Positions 29,174 through 37,806 of a DNA stretch of 64,000 nucleotides are shown here, piece by piece (position 1 is the first letter of the stretch; each line of letters starts with the position of its first letter). Source of the DNA: AC-69 sp963751665 (GTDB taxonomy: Bacteria > Actinomycetota > UBA4738 > HRBIN12); assembly GCA_963751665.1 (NCBI GenBank), contig CAVVVF010000001.1:62001-126000 (forward strand), in the 5' to 3' direction. The notes under the pieces were generated by a model that was not told where the DNA came from, searched no databases, and saw nothing but the letters and a program-made list of their open reading frames with translations. The translations under genes and the position numbers were made by a program.

Positions 29174-30162
29174 CCGACCGCGCCACGCTCCGGGGTCGCG
29201 ACTTCATCGAGACCGTGGACTGGACGACCGAGGAGATCGACGAAGCGCTCGGGCTGGCCTCGGAGCTGAAGGAGAAGTTCCTCCGGGGCGAGCCGCACCG
29301 GCTGCTGCCCGACCGCACGCTGTTCATGTTGTTCCTGGACAAGTCCACGCGCACGCGGAACGCCTTCGAGGCCGGGATGACGCAGCTCGGCGGCCACGCG
29401 CACTTCCTGGACGCCGAGAAGACCCAGATCGCGCACGGCGAGAGCCCCAAGGACATGGGGATCATCCTGTCGCGGTACGGGCACGGCCTGGCCGTCCGCC
29501 ACGACCTCGTCCCGTACGAGGGGAACGCCTATATGCGCGAGGTGGCGAAGTGGGCCGACATCCCGGTCATCAACCTCCAGTGCGACGTGGACCACCCCAC
29601 CCAGACCCTGGCCGACCTGATGACCATGCGCGAGCAACGAGGCCGGGACCTCCATGGCCTCCGGGTCGCCGTGTCGTGGGCGTTCGCCCCCTCGTACGCG
29701 AAGCCGCTCTCGGTGCCGCAGGGGCTGCTCACGCTCCTGCCGCGGTTCGGCATCGACGTGGTGCTGGCCCACCCCCCCGGGTTCGACCTCATGCCTGAGG
29801 TCCGAAAGCGAGCCGAGGAGGCCGCAGCGTCGGGCGGCGGGGCCATCGTCACCACCGACGACATGGACGAGGCCTTCCGGGACGCCGACGTGGTGTACCC
29901 GAAGTCCTGGGGGCGCCTCGACCTGTTCACCGACGAGAAAGCGGCCCTGGCCGACGCGGCCAAGCACCGGGACTGGATCTGCGACGCGCGGCGCATGTCG
30001 CTGGCGAAGTCCGACGCGCTGTACATGCACTGCTTGCCCGCGGATCGGGGGACCGAAGTGACCGATGAGGTGATCGACGGCCCGCAATCGGTCGTGTACG
30101 ACGAAGCCGAGAACCGGCTCCACACCGGCAAGGCCCTCATGGCCCTGACGATGGCGTCGTGA
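29170..30162 (+). CDS. ygeW: YgeW-type carbamoyltransferase (ornithine carbamoyltransferase-like)
   Basis: TTG 29170 overlaps the stop of the Mo subunit; 330 residues, intact. Carbamoyl-phosphate loop KSTRTRNAFEAGM; then KTQIAHGESPKDM, INLQCDVDHPTQTLAD, APSYAKPLSVPQG, DADVVYPKSWGR and MHCLPADRG. The AHGE, NLQCD-DHPTQ, SYxKPLSVPQG and VVYPKSW segments are those of YgeW rather than of ArgF or PyrB. YgeW is placed in uric-acid breakdown, where it removes a carbamoyl group from a ureido-amino acid to yield carbamoyl phosphate. The protein is shorter than the E. coli one (about 396 residues), mainly in mid-domain loops. No carbamate kinase is visible in the window. Last enzyme of the operon. Confidence 0.85.
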   Translation: MTDRATLRGRDFIETVDWTTEEIDEALGLASELKEKFLRGEPHRLLPDRTLFMLFLDKSTRTRNAFEAGMTQLGGHAHFLDAEKTQIAHGESPKDMGIILSRYGHGLAVRHDLVPYEGNAYMREVAKWADIPVINLQCDVDHPTQTLADLMTMREQRGRDLHGLRVAVSWAFAPSYAKPLSVPQGLLTLLPRFGIDVVLAHPPGFDLMPEVRKRAEEAAASGGGAIVTTDDMDEAFRDADVVYPKSWGRLDLFTDEKAALADAAKHRDWICDARRMSLAKSDALYMHCLPADRGTEVTDEVIDGPQSVVYDEAENRLHTGKALMALTMAS

Positions 30163-30184
30163 GGACGAGGAAGGAGGCCGCATC

Positions 30185-30424
30185 ATGACGGTTGAGCCGC
30201 AGCATCACGAGCACGACGCGAAGGAACACGATCACAAGCACTTCCACGTCACGCACTATCTGCCGAAGGGCGAGGACTGGACGCACCTGCTGTCCACCCA
30301 CGGACATCGGCACAACCACGCCGCGCTGGACCATGTGCACATCCCGCACAAGGACGTGGAGAAGGAACATCCCAGAGAGGCGCACGTGCACGATCACACA
30401 CACCCCACGGCGTCCCCGGGCTAG
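30185..30424 (+). CDS. Histidine-rich small protein
   Basis: A 79-residue protein with about 21 His residues spread along its length (for example HHEHDAKEHDHKHFH, HGHRHNHAALDHVHIPH). It starts at ATG 30185 behind AGGAAGGAGG, 22 bases after ygeW, so it is probably co-transcribed. There is no signal peptide or membrane segment. His-rich cytosolic proteins usually store or buffer nickel, zinc or copper; which metal is unknown. It could serve the metal-dependent amidohydrolases upstream or the copper/haem oxidase genes downstream. No named family recognised. Its last bases overlap the end of the convergent ctaG gene. Confidence 0.7.
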   Translation: MTVEPQHHEHDAKEHDHKHFHVTHYLPKGEDWTHLLSTHGHRHNHAALDHVHIPHKDVEKEHPREAHVHDHTHPTASPG

Positions 30425-31284
30425 CTTCCGCCCGACATCCGGGCCTCCAGGCGACGCTGGCGGGCGTCCTCGTCGCGCTTCCAGGCGGCGGCCACGATCA
30501 GCATGGCCACGACCAGCGCCAGGCTCCCCACCAGCCACATCATAGTGGCGCCGCCGCGCTGGTCCGCCAGCGCGGCGGGGCCCCACGGCGCCGGCAACGA
30601 CGCGTACCCGTCGTACAGCGGCGCGCGCGCCGAGTAGATGGCGAGCGCCAGGAAGGACATGGCCGGCATGGCCAGGAACAGCGAGAGCAGGCGGACCGGG
30701 TAGCTCATGGGGTGCGGCGTGGGGTCGCGGCCCACGATCGGCCACCAGTACACGAGGGCGGCGCTCAGCCACAGCGCGTGCTCCAGCGCGTGGATCGCCG
30801 GGCTCCGCAGGGTCAGGTCGAACAGCGGGGTCAGGTGGATCACGAACCCCACACCCACGAACGACACCCAGCCGACGACAGGATTGGAGAGCACGACGGC
30901 GACCTGGCTGCGGAGCAGGCGCGAGACGAGCTTGGCCGTGGCTGGGCGAGTGGCCCGAAGGGCGAGCGTGACGGGTGCGCCCAGCGCCAGGAGTGGGGGA
31001 GCGAGGAGCGTGAGCAGCAGGTGCTGGGCCATGTGGACGCTGAAGGAGGCCTCGGCGTAGGCGTCGATCGGTGAGGCCAGCGCCAGCGCCACCACCGCCA
31101 GTCCGGCGTAGAACGCGACGACGTAGGTGCGTGCACGGGGCATCCCGGAGCGCGCCGCCCGGCGAAGCCCCATCCCGTACAGCCAGGCGGCGGCCACGAT
31201 CGGCACGATCGCCAGCGGGTTCAGCGTCCAGGACGTGAGGATCGTCGCGGCGTGGGCGTCGGGTGGGACGGACGTCAGGAGCAC
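30421..31284 (-). CDS. ctaG: Cytochrome c oxidase assembly protein CtaG (caa3-type)
   Basis: About 287 residues taken from GTG 31284-31282, because residues upstream in the same frame overlap the divergent ctaE start and are polar. It is a polytopic membrane protein of about seven helices with the caa3_CtaG hallmarks: SPIDAYAEASFSVHMAQHLLLTLLAPPLL, ALEHALWL and YWWPIVGRDP. The conserved His residues are thought to handle copper during CuB-centre assembly. It is divergent from the ctaE-qcr-cox cluster across an 88-bp gap that may hold promoters for both directions. The frame is intact. Confidence 0.85.
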   Translation of the reverse strand: MLLTSVPPDAHAATILTSWTLNPLAIVPIVAAAWLYGMGLRRAARSGMPRARTYVVAFYAGLAVVALALASPIDAYAEASFSVHMAQHLLLTLLAPPLLALGAPVTLALRATRPATAKLVSRLLRSQVAVVLSNPVVGWVSFVGVGFVIHLTPLFDLTLRSPAIHALEHALWLSAALVYWWPIVGRDPTPHPMSYPVRLLSLFLAMPAMSFLALAIYSARAPLYDGYASLPAPWGPAALADQRGGATMMWLVGSLALVVAMLIVAAAWKRDEDARQRRLEARMSGGS

Positions 31285-31372
31285 CGGTCCATGCTCGCAC
31301 GCGAGGCCACCGTCGAGGACGGATGCCTGCGGTCGGTTTGCGAACTCGTTGCTTCGGGCATAGAACCACCTC

Positions 31373-31951
31373 ATGGTTCAGGCTCCGGCGGCGATCGGCG
31401 CGGCCCCACGCGAGATCGCTCCCATCCGATTCGGGACCATCGTCTTCCTCGCTTCGGAATTGGTTTTCTTCGGCGGGCTGTTCGCCGCCTACTTCACGCT
31501 CCGGTCGGAGACGAACCCCTGGCCCCCGGCGGGCGTGGCGCTCGACGTGGTGCGGCCCTCGGTGGCGACCGCTCTGCTCGTCCTGTCGAGCTTCACGTTC
31601 GTGGCCGGTCTCCGCGGAGCTCGTGCCGGGCGTCTCGCCTCGCTCCGGCGGTGGGTCCTCGTGACGATCTTCCTCGCCCTGGCCTTCCTGGGCTTCCAGC
31701 TCTACGACTGGGTCCACGCCGGATTCTCGGTCTCGTCCCACGCGTACGGCACGATGGTCTACGCGATGACCGGCTTCCACGGCCTGCACGTGATCGCCGG
31801 CATCCTGTTGATGCTCGTGGTCCTGGGGCGCATGGCGCAGGGCGCGTATCGCGACGGCAACGTCGACGGGCCCGAGGCGGTGGGCTACTACTGGCACTTC
31901 GTGGACGTCGTGTGGATCGGCCTGTACGCCACGATCTTCCTGTTGCGGTGA
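31373..31951 (+). CDS. ctaE: Cytochrome c oxidase subunit III
   Basis: 192 residues from ATG 31373. Five hydrophobic helices and the subunit III hallmarks GTIVFLASELVFFGGLFAAYF, FHGLHVIAG and YYWHFVDVVWIGLYATIF. It belongs to the short (five-helix) form typical of actinobacterial aa3 oxidases. Subunit III stabilises the catalytic subunit and its proton uptake. It opens the ctaE-qcrC-qcrA-qcrB-coxB-coxA-ctaF run; the gap to qcrC is 7 bases. Intact. Confidence 0.9.
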   Translation: MVQAPAAIGAAPREIAPIRFGTIVFLASELVFFGGLFAAYFTLRSETNPWPPAGVALDVVRPSVATALLVLSSFTFVAGLRGARAGRLASLRRWVLVTIFLALAFLGFQLYDWVHAGFSVSSHAYGTMVYAMTGFHGLHVIAGILLMLVVLGRMAQGAYRDGNVDGPEAVGYYWHFVDVVWIGLYATIFLLR

Positions 31952-31958
31952 GCCGGGG

Positions 31959-32722
31959 GTGAGCGCAGTAGCCGGCTCGGAGGCAGCCGTCCGCAGGCGG
32001 ATCCTCCGGTACGGCCTGCTGCTCGCGGTGGCCGGCCAGATCCTGTGGTCGTTTCGACCCGCACCCGGCCGCGCGCTGACGGCACAGGAGGCCGCCGGCA
32101 AGGCGCTGTTCGAGGCGAGCTGCTCGACGTGCCACGGCCTTCAGGCGGAGGGCTCGGGGAGCGGACCCTCGCTCCAGGGGGTGGGGCCGGCAGGGGTGGA
32201 CTTCATGCTCAGCACGGGGCGGATGCCGCTCGCCAACCCGGGGGCCCAGCCCATCCGGCAGCAGCCGAGGTTCGACCCACAGGAGATCGCCGCCATCGTC
32301 GCCTACGTGGCGGCGATCGCGCCCGGCGGTCCCGGGATCCCGACGGTCGACCCGCAGGCGGGGGACCTGCCCCAGGGGCGCAGCTGTTCCTGAACAACTG
32401 CTCCGCCTGCCACGGGGCCGGCGCCACCGGCGACTCGGTGGGCGGCGGCCAGATCGCCCCATCGCTCTACCCCGCCTCGGCCACCCAGATCGGGGAGGCG
32501 GTGCGGGTGGGACCCGGCGTGATGCCGAAGTTCGCCCCTGCGGACCTGTCCGCCCAGGATCTGAACTCGATCGCCCGCTACGTGCTGTGGCTCCGCGACC
32601 ACGGTGACCGGGGAGGCCTTCAGCTCGGGCGGGTCGGCGCGGTCGCTGAGGGGTTCGTGGCCATCGTCGTCGGGCTGGGGTTGCTGCTGCTGGTGCTCAG
32701 GCTGACGGGGTCCAAGACGTGA
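31959..32722 (+). CDS. qcrC: Dihaem cytochrome c subunit of the bc1 complex, one frameshift
   Basis: GTG 31959. An N-terminal membrane segment is followed by two class I cytochrome c domains, each with a CxxCH haem site: CSTCHG near residue 55 and CSACHG near residue 150. A C-terminal membrane helix (FVAIVVGLGLLLLVL) anchors it. This is the actinobacterial QcrC layout, in which a dihaem cytochrome replaces a soluble carrier and passes electrons directly to the aa3 oxidase. One indel near 32,380 splits the frame between the domains. It overlaps qcrA by 4 bases. Confidence 0.88.
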
Positions 32723-33561
32723 GGCGCGCGAGCCTCGTCGTCGCGATCTCGTTCGGCGCGGCCATCCTCGCGGCGCTCGGCGCTGTTCGTGGTTTACGTC
32801 GCGGGGGGCCAGCCGCAGGTCGAGGGAGCCCTGCTGTTCGTTGCCCTGGTCGGCATCGGGGTGGGCCTGATGGTGTGGGCCACGCGGCTGATGACCGGGA
32901 TCGGCCACCTCACGCAGGCTCGCCGCCATGCCCGGCCGCCCTCGGAAGAGAAGGAAGCGGCGACCGAAGCGATGGTCGGCGGGGTCGAGGAGATGAGCCG
33001 CCGCCGCCTCCTGTTCCGGTTGCTGCTCGGCGCGGCGGGGGCGCTCGGCCTGGCCGCCATCTTCCCCATCCGTTCGCTGGGCCGGGCCCCGGGGGCCTCG
33101 CTGTTCCGGACGGAGTGGCGCTCGGGCCTGCGGCTGGTGGACGTCGACGGGAACCTCGTCACCCGGGACACGCTGGAGGTGGACTCGTTCACGACGGTGT
33201 TCCCCGAGGACGCCGTGGGTTCGGGCGACTCCCAGGCCGTCCTGATCCGGGTCGCGCCGGGATCGCTCAGGCTTCCCGCCGACCGGCTGGCGGGGCGCCG
33301 GACGGCTACGTCGCCTACTCGAAGATCTGCACGCACGCCGGCTGCGCGCTGGGGCTGTACCTGGCGGCGGTGCACCAGCTCCGCTGTCCCTGCCATCAGT
33401 CCACCTTCGACGTGTTGAACGGGGCGGAGCCCGTCTACGGGCCGGCCGCCCGGGCCCTGCCGCAGCTCCCCATCGAGATCGACCCCGATGGCACGATCCG
33501 GGCGCTCGGCGACTTCACTGCGCCGGTGGGACCCAGCTTCTGGGACCTGCCGCCATCATGA
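32719..33561 (+). CDS. qcrA: Rieske iron-sulfur subunit of the bc1 complex, two frameshifts
   Basis: GTG 32719. The N-terminal third is hydrophobic with several helices, as in actinobacterial QcrA, and includes an RRR-L twin-arginine-like stretch (SRRRLLFRLLLG). The Rieske cluster ligands are CTHAGC and CPCHQS near the C-terminus, binding a [2Fe-2S] cluster through two Cys and two His. Indels near 32,785 and 33,297 break the frame; the second is a GGGGG run read as GGGG. It oxidises menaquinol together with QcrB. Overlaps qcrB by 4 bases. Confidence 0.88.
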   Translation: MRRASLVVAISFGAAILAALGAVRGLRRGGPAAGRGSPAVRCPGRHRGGPDGVGHAADDRDRPPHAGSPPCPAALGREGSGDRSDGRRGRGDEPPPPPVPVAARRGGGARPGRHLPHPFAGPGPGGLAVPDGVALGPAAGGRRREPRHPGHAGGGLVHDGVPRGRRGFGRLPGRPDPGRAGIAQASRRPAGGAPDGYVAYSKICTHAGCALGLYLAAVHQLRCPCHQSTFDVLNGAEPVYGPAARALPQLPIEIDPDGTIRALGDFTAPVGPSFWDLPPS

Positions 33562-34972
33562 TCGTGCGCAGATGGGTGGAGGGGGTCGACGAGCGCCTGG
33601 AAGGCAGCTCGTTCATCAGCAGGAACCTGCGGAAGGTCTTCCCCGACCACTGGTCGTTCATGCTCGGCGAGATCGCCCTGTACAGCTTCCTGCTGCTGGT
33701 CCTGACGGGGACGTTCCTGTCCTTCTTCTACCTCGGCGTCAAGCCAGCCGGTGACGTACACGCGGGCCGTACCAGCCGCTCCAGGGCCAGACGACGTGTC
33801 GGCCGCCTACGACTCCGTGATGCGCATCTCGTTCGAGGTCCGGGCCGGGCCTGGTGATGCGCCAGATGCACCACTGGGCGGCGCTGGTGTTCATGGGCGC
33901 GATCATCGCGCACGTCATCCGGGTCTTCTTCACCGGCGCGTTCCGCAAGCCGCGCGAGACTCCTGGCTGATCGGCATCGGGCTGTTCCTCTCGGCGATCG
34001 GCGCCGGGTTCTCCGGCTACTCGCTGCCCGACGACGCGCTCTCGGGCGCGGGCCTTCGGATCGCCTACTCGATCATCCTGTCGATCCCGTTCGTCGGCAC
34101 GTGGCTCGCCTACCTGTTCTTCGGCGGCGAGTTCCCCGGCCCCGACATCCTGAACCGGCTGCTCGTCCTGCACATCTTCATCATCCCGCTCGCGATCTTC
34201 GCGCTCCTCGGCGCGCACCTCGCCCTGGTGTGGCACCAGACCCACACGCAGTTCCGGGCGCCGGGACGAACCGAGGACACCGTGACCGGCACCCCCGTGT
34301 GGCCGAAGTTCGCGCTGAAGTCGATCGGCCTGGCCTTCACGACGTTCGGCGTCATCGCGTTCCTCGGCGGCCTGTTCCAGGTCAACCCGATCTGGCTGTA
34401 CGGCCCGTTCGTGCCGTACTCGACGGCCTCGCCCTCACAGCCCGACTACTACGTCGGGTGGCTGGAGGGGCTGCTCCGCCTGTGGCCGAACTGGGAGTTC
34501 CACGTCTTCGGCCACACGATCGGCGAGGTGCTCCTGCCGGGCCTCGTGGTTCCCGGGCTGGTCTTCACGATCCTCGCGCTCTGGCCGTTCCTGGAGGCCC
34601 GGGTGAGCGGGGATCACGAGTGGCACCACTTCGCGCAGCATCCCCGGGAGGCCCCGGTGCGAAGCGGGTTCGGGGCCGCCGGGGTGGCCTTCTTCATCGT
34701 GCTGGTGCTGGCCGGAGGAAACGACGTCGTCGCGAAGTTCCTGGGCGTCGAGGTGGACACGTTCAACTCGATCCTTCGGTGGGCGCTGTTCCTGGTGCCG
34801 GTCGTGTCCGGGCTGGTCACGTACTGGATCTGCCGAGATCTGCGCGACCGGCCCCGGCATCCGCTGGCGGCGCCGCCGCGGGTCAGTTCCGGCGGAACGC
34901 GGCGGGAGGCTTCGAGGAGATCGAGTCCAGCCGCCGGTGCGGCGGGCCCGCGAGGAGCCGGACCGCACGTGA
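33558..34972 (+). CDS. qcrB: Cytochrome b subunit of the bc1 complex, frameshifts near both ends
   Basis: ATG 33558. Membrane protein with the b-type haem helices MHHWAALVFMGAIIAHV and the following RVFFTGAFRKPRE loop, and in the C-terminal half HIFIIPLAIFALLGAHLALVWHQTH. Length about 470 residues with the hydrophilic C-terminal tail common in actinobacteria. Missing bases near 33,745-33,790 and indels near 33,850, 33,955, 34,890 and 34,935 shift the frame; all lie in short G or C runs, and the corrected protein is continuous. Since the complex is required for respiration in this gene setting, sequence error is more likely than decay. Confidence 0.87.
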
Positions 34973-34992
34973 GGCGGGCACGAGGGGAGGCC

Positions 34993-35758
34993 ATGAGGAG
35001 GCCGTGCGGCCGGGCGCCATGTGGCGCCGGCGGCGCTCGCCCTGCTCGGGACGGCCTGTTCGGGGTCCTTCGGCATGCCCCGAGGGGCCACCGAGCAGGG
35101 AGCGGACATCTTCGAGCTGTGGCAGATCTTCTTCATCGCGGCCATCCCGGTGGCCGGCATCGTCTACGGCCTCATCTTCTGGTCCGTCATCCGGTACCGC
35201 CGCCGACGCTCGGAGGACCCCGACGCGCTCGGCTCCCAGTTCCGGGGGAACTACCGGCTCGAGCTCGTGTACATGGGCATCCCCATCATGATCGTCATCG
35301 GCCTGTTCGCGGTCTCGGCCGCGGTCGAGGACCGGGTGGACGCGGTGTCGCCTGACCCCGACGTCGACCGTGAACGTCGAGGCCTACCGGTGGGGGTGGC
35401 GGTTCACCTACCCCGGCGAGGGCGTCACGATCGTGAGTCCCCCAAGCGGCGAGTTCGTGGCGGGGCCGCAGATGGTCCTGCCCGTCCGCCAGACCGACCC
35501 GGATCGTGCTGACGTCGAACGACGTGATCCATGCGTTCTGGGTCCCGGACTTCCTGTACAAGCACGACGCGATCCCCGGGCGGACGTTCGTCTTCGACCT
35601 CGACGCCGACCAGGACGGGGACCTTCTACGGCGAGTGCGCGGAGTTCTGCGGGCTGAACCACGCGTACATGACGTTCAGCGTACGCGTGGTTTCACCCGC
35701 CGAGTTCGCCACATGGCTCGCGCAGCAGCGGGCCGGGCAGCAGGGGGCCGCGGCGTGA
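34993..35758 (+). CDS. coxB: Cytochrome c oxidase subunit II, several frameshifts
   Basis: ATG 34993. A lipobox-like LLGTACSG near residue 18 is followed by two membrane helices (IFFIAAIPVAGIVYGLIFW and MGIPIMIVIGLFAVSAAV) and the CuA domain. CuA ligands are seen in NDVIHAFWVP (His) and GECAEFCGLNHAYM (Cys, Cys, His, Met). Length about 255 residues. At least four indels (near 35,025, 35,367, 35,500 and 35,622) shift the frame. It receives electrons from QcrC and passes them to CoxA. GTGA overlap with coxA. Confidence 0.88.
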
Positions 35759-37395
35759 GCGTCACGGTCGAGCGTCCCGTGGCCGCCCAGCCGGAGGAGC
35801 CGCCGCGGCGGTTGGGACCGGTCGAGCGGCTCACCTCCACCGACCACAAGAACATCGGGATCCTCTACTGCGTCACGGCGTTCGGCTTCTTCCTTGTCGG
35901 AGGGGCGCTGGCCGGGCTGATGCGCGTGGAGCTGGCCGAGCCGGCTCGCCAGGTCGTGTCGACGCAGGCCTACAACACCATGTTCACCATCCACGGCACC
36001 GTGATGATCTTCCTGTTCGTCGCACCGTTCGGGATCGGGCTGGCCAACTACCTCATCCCCTTGCAGATCGGCGCCCCCGACATGGCGTTCCCCCGGCTGA
36101 ACCTGACCTCGTACTGGTTCTTCGCCGGTGCCGGCCTGCTGATCCTCCTCTCCGGGGTGGCGTCGGCCGGAGGGGGAGCGGCGATGGGCTGGTACGCCTA
36201 CACGCCGCTGTCCGAGATGCGGTACTCGCCCGGGGTGGGGGTGGACCTGTGGATCCTGGGGATCGCGCTCGTCGCCATCTCGAACGTCATGGGAGGCGTG
36301 AACATCCTGACCACGGTGTTCCTGATGCGGGCCCCCGGCATGACCATGTGGCGCCTGCCCATCTTCACGTGGAACATGGTGGTCACCGCCATCCTGGGGC
36401 TCGTGGCGTTCCCCCCGGCCGTCGCCGCGTTCGCGCTCCTGTTCATCGACCGCCGGCTGGGCGGTCTCGCGTTCGACCCGTCGGGGGGTGGCGACCCCGT
36501 CCTGTACCAGCACCTGTTCTGGTTCCTCGGCCACCCGGAGGTGTACATCCTGATCCTGCCGTTCTTCGGGATCATCACCGAGGTCATCCCGGTCTTCTCT
36601 CGGAAGCCGCTGTTCGGGTACCTGGGGATCGTGCTCGCAACGATCGCCATCGGAGCGCTTTCGATGGGCGTGTGGGCCCACCACATGTTCACGACCGGCG
36701 TGGTGAACAACCCGTTCTTCTCCGCCATGTCGCTCCTTATCGCCGTCCCGACCGGGGTCAAGTTCTTCGCCTGGACGGGCACAATGTGGAAGGGGAAGAT
36801 CAGCTTCGACGTCCCGATGCTGTTCGCCCTGGGCTTCCTGCTGAACTTCCTGATCGGGGGCGTCACCGGCGTGATGCTCGCGTCGGCGCCGATCGACTAC
36901 CAGATGAACGACTCGTACTTCCTCGTCGCCCACTTCCACTACACGATCATGGGAGGGTCCGTCTTCGCCATCTTCGCCGGGATCTACTTCTGGTTCCCCA
37001 AGATGACGGGGGCCATGCTGCGCGAGCGGTTGGGGCGGGCGGTGGCCGTGCTGCTATTCGTGGGGTTCAACCTGACGTTCTGGCCGCAGTTCGTCCTGGG
37101 GCTCCGGGGATTCCCGCGACGGTACGTGAGCTATCCGCCGCACATCGGCTTCGACACACCGAACCTCGTCTCGACGTTCGGTTACTTCGTGATGTTCGTC
37201 GGCGTGGTCCTGTTCCTCGCCGACGTCGCCGCGTCGCTCCGGCGGAGGGTCCCGGCGGGAGACGACCCGTGGGGCGGGAACTCGCTGGAGTGGGTCACGT
37301 CCTCGCCGCCACCCGAGCACAACTTCGACGCGCTCCCGCCGATCCGCTCGGAACGTCCGGCGTTCGACCTGCGCCATCCGGAGCTCTCGCCGTGA
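35755..37395 (+). CDS. coxA: Cytochrome c oxidase subunit I (aa3-type)
   Basis: 546 residues from GTG 35755, intact. It begins with a short hydrophilic tail and TSTDHKNIG. The haem-copper oxidase core is clear: low-spin haem His in FTIHGTVMIF, the CuB/Tyr site in FLGHPEVYILILP, WAHHMFTTG for the two CuB His, and HFHYTIMGG for the haem a/a3 ligands. This is the A1-type (HPEVY) oxidase with both proton channels expected. Twelve membrane helices. It overlaps coxB and ctaF by 4 bases each. Confidence 0.95.
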   Translation: MSVTVERPVAAQPEEPPRRLGPVERLTSTDHKNIGILYCVTAFGFFLVGGALAGLMRVELAEPARQVVSTQAYNTMFTIHGTVMIFLFVAPFGIGLANYLIPLQIGAPDMAFPRLNLTSYWFFAGAGLLILLSGVASAGGGAAMGWYAYTPLSEMRYSPGVGVDLWILGIALVAISNVMGGVNILTTVFLMRAPGMTMWRLPIFTWNMVVTAILGLVAFPPAVAAFALLFIDRRLGGLAFDPSGGGDPVLYQHLFWFLGHPEVYILILPFFGIITEVIPVFSRKPLFGYLGIVLATIAIGALSMGVWAHHMFTTGVVNNPFFSAMSLLIAVPTGVKFFAWTGTMWKGKISFDVPMLFALGFLLNFLIGGVTGVMLASAPIDYQMNDSYFLVAHFHYTIMGGSVFAIFAGIYFWFPKMTGAMLRERLGRAVAVLLFVGFNLTFWPQFVLGLRGFPRRYVSYPPHIGFDTPNLVSTFGYFVMFVGVVLFLADVAASLRRRVPAGDDPWGGNSLEWVTSSPPPEHNFDALPPIRSERPAFDLRHPELSP

Positions 37396-37775
37396 GGACC
37401 GCCACATGGATGATGCTCGCGCTGTTCGCCTTCGGGGCGATCTCGGGCACGATCTACTGGTTCGTGACCTACGAGCCGGCCGGGACGTTCCTGCTGTGGT
37501 CGTTCGCGCTCATGCCGCTCATCGTGGCCGGCTACCTCGTGCTCCATGGAGCGGTACGCGCACGAAGCTTGGAGGACGACCCGGACGCCACGCCGGACCG
37601 GGCCGCCGGCCAGGTGCTCGGCACGTTCCCGGCGGCGAGCGCGTGGCCGCTGGTCCTTGTCCTGGGGTCGATCATGGTCGGGGCCAGCCTCGTGTACGGC
37701 CTGCTGCTGTTGCCCGTGGGGCTGGCCGTCACGGCCCTGGCCGTGCTGGGCCTGATGCGCGAGAGCCAGAGCTAG
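37392..37775 (+). CDS. ctaF: Cytochrome c oxidase subunit IV (CtaF-like)
   Basis: 127 residues from GTG 37392. Four predicted hydrophobic helices in two pairs, with the start RTATWMMLALFAFGAISGTIYWF matching the small fourth subunit that follows coxA in actinobacteria. It helps stabilise the aa3 oxidase and has no catalytic residues. It ends the respiratory cluster; a short convergent gene follows 31 bases later. Confidence 0.75.
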   Translation: MRTATWMMLALFAFGAISGTIYWFVTYEPAGTFLLWSFALMPLIVAGYLVLHGAVRARSLEDDPDATPDRAAGQVLGTFPAASAWPLVLVLGSIMVGASLVYGLLLLPVGLAVTALAVLGLMRESQS

Positions 37776-37806
37776 CGGCCGGCGCGAGGACTCCCCGCCG
37801 TTCTCC

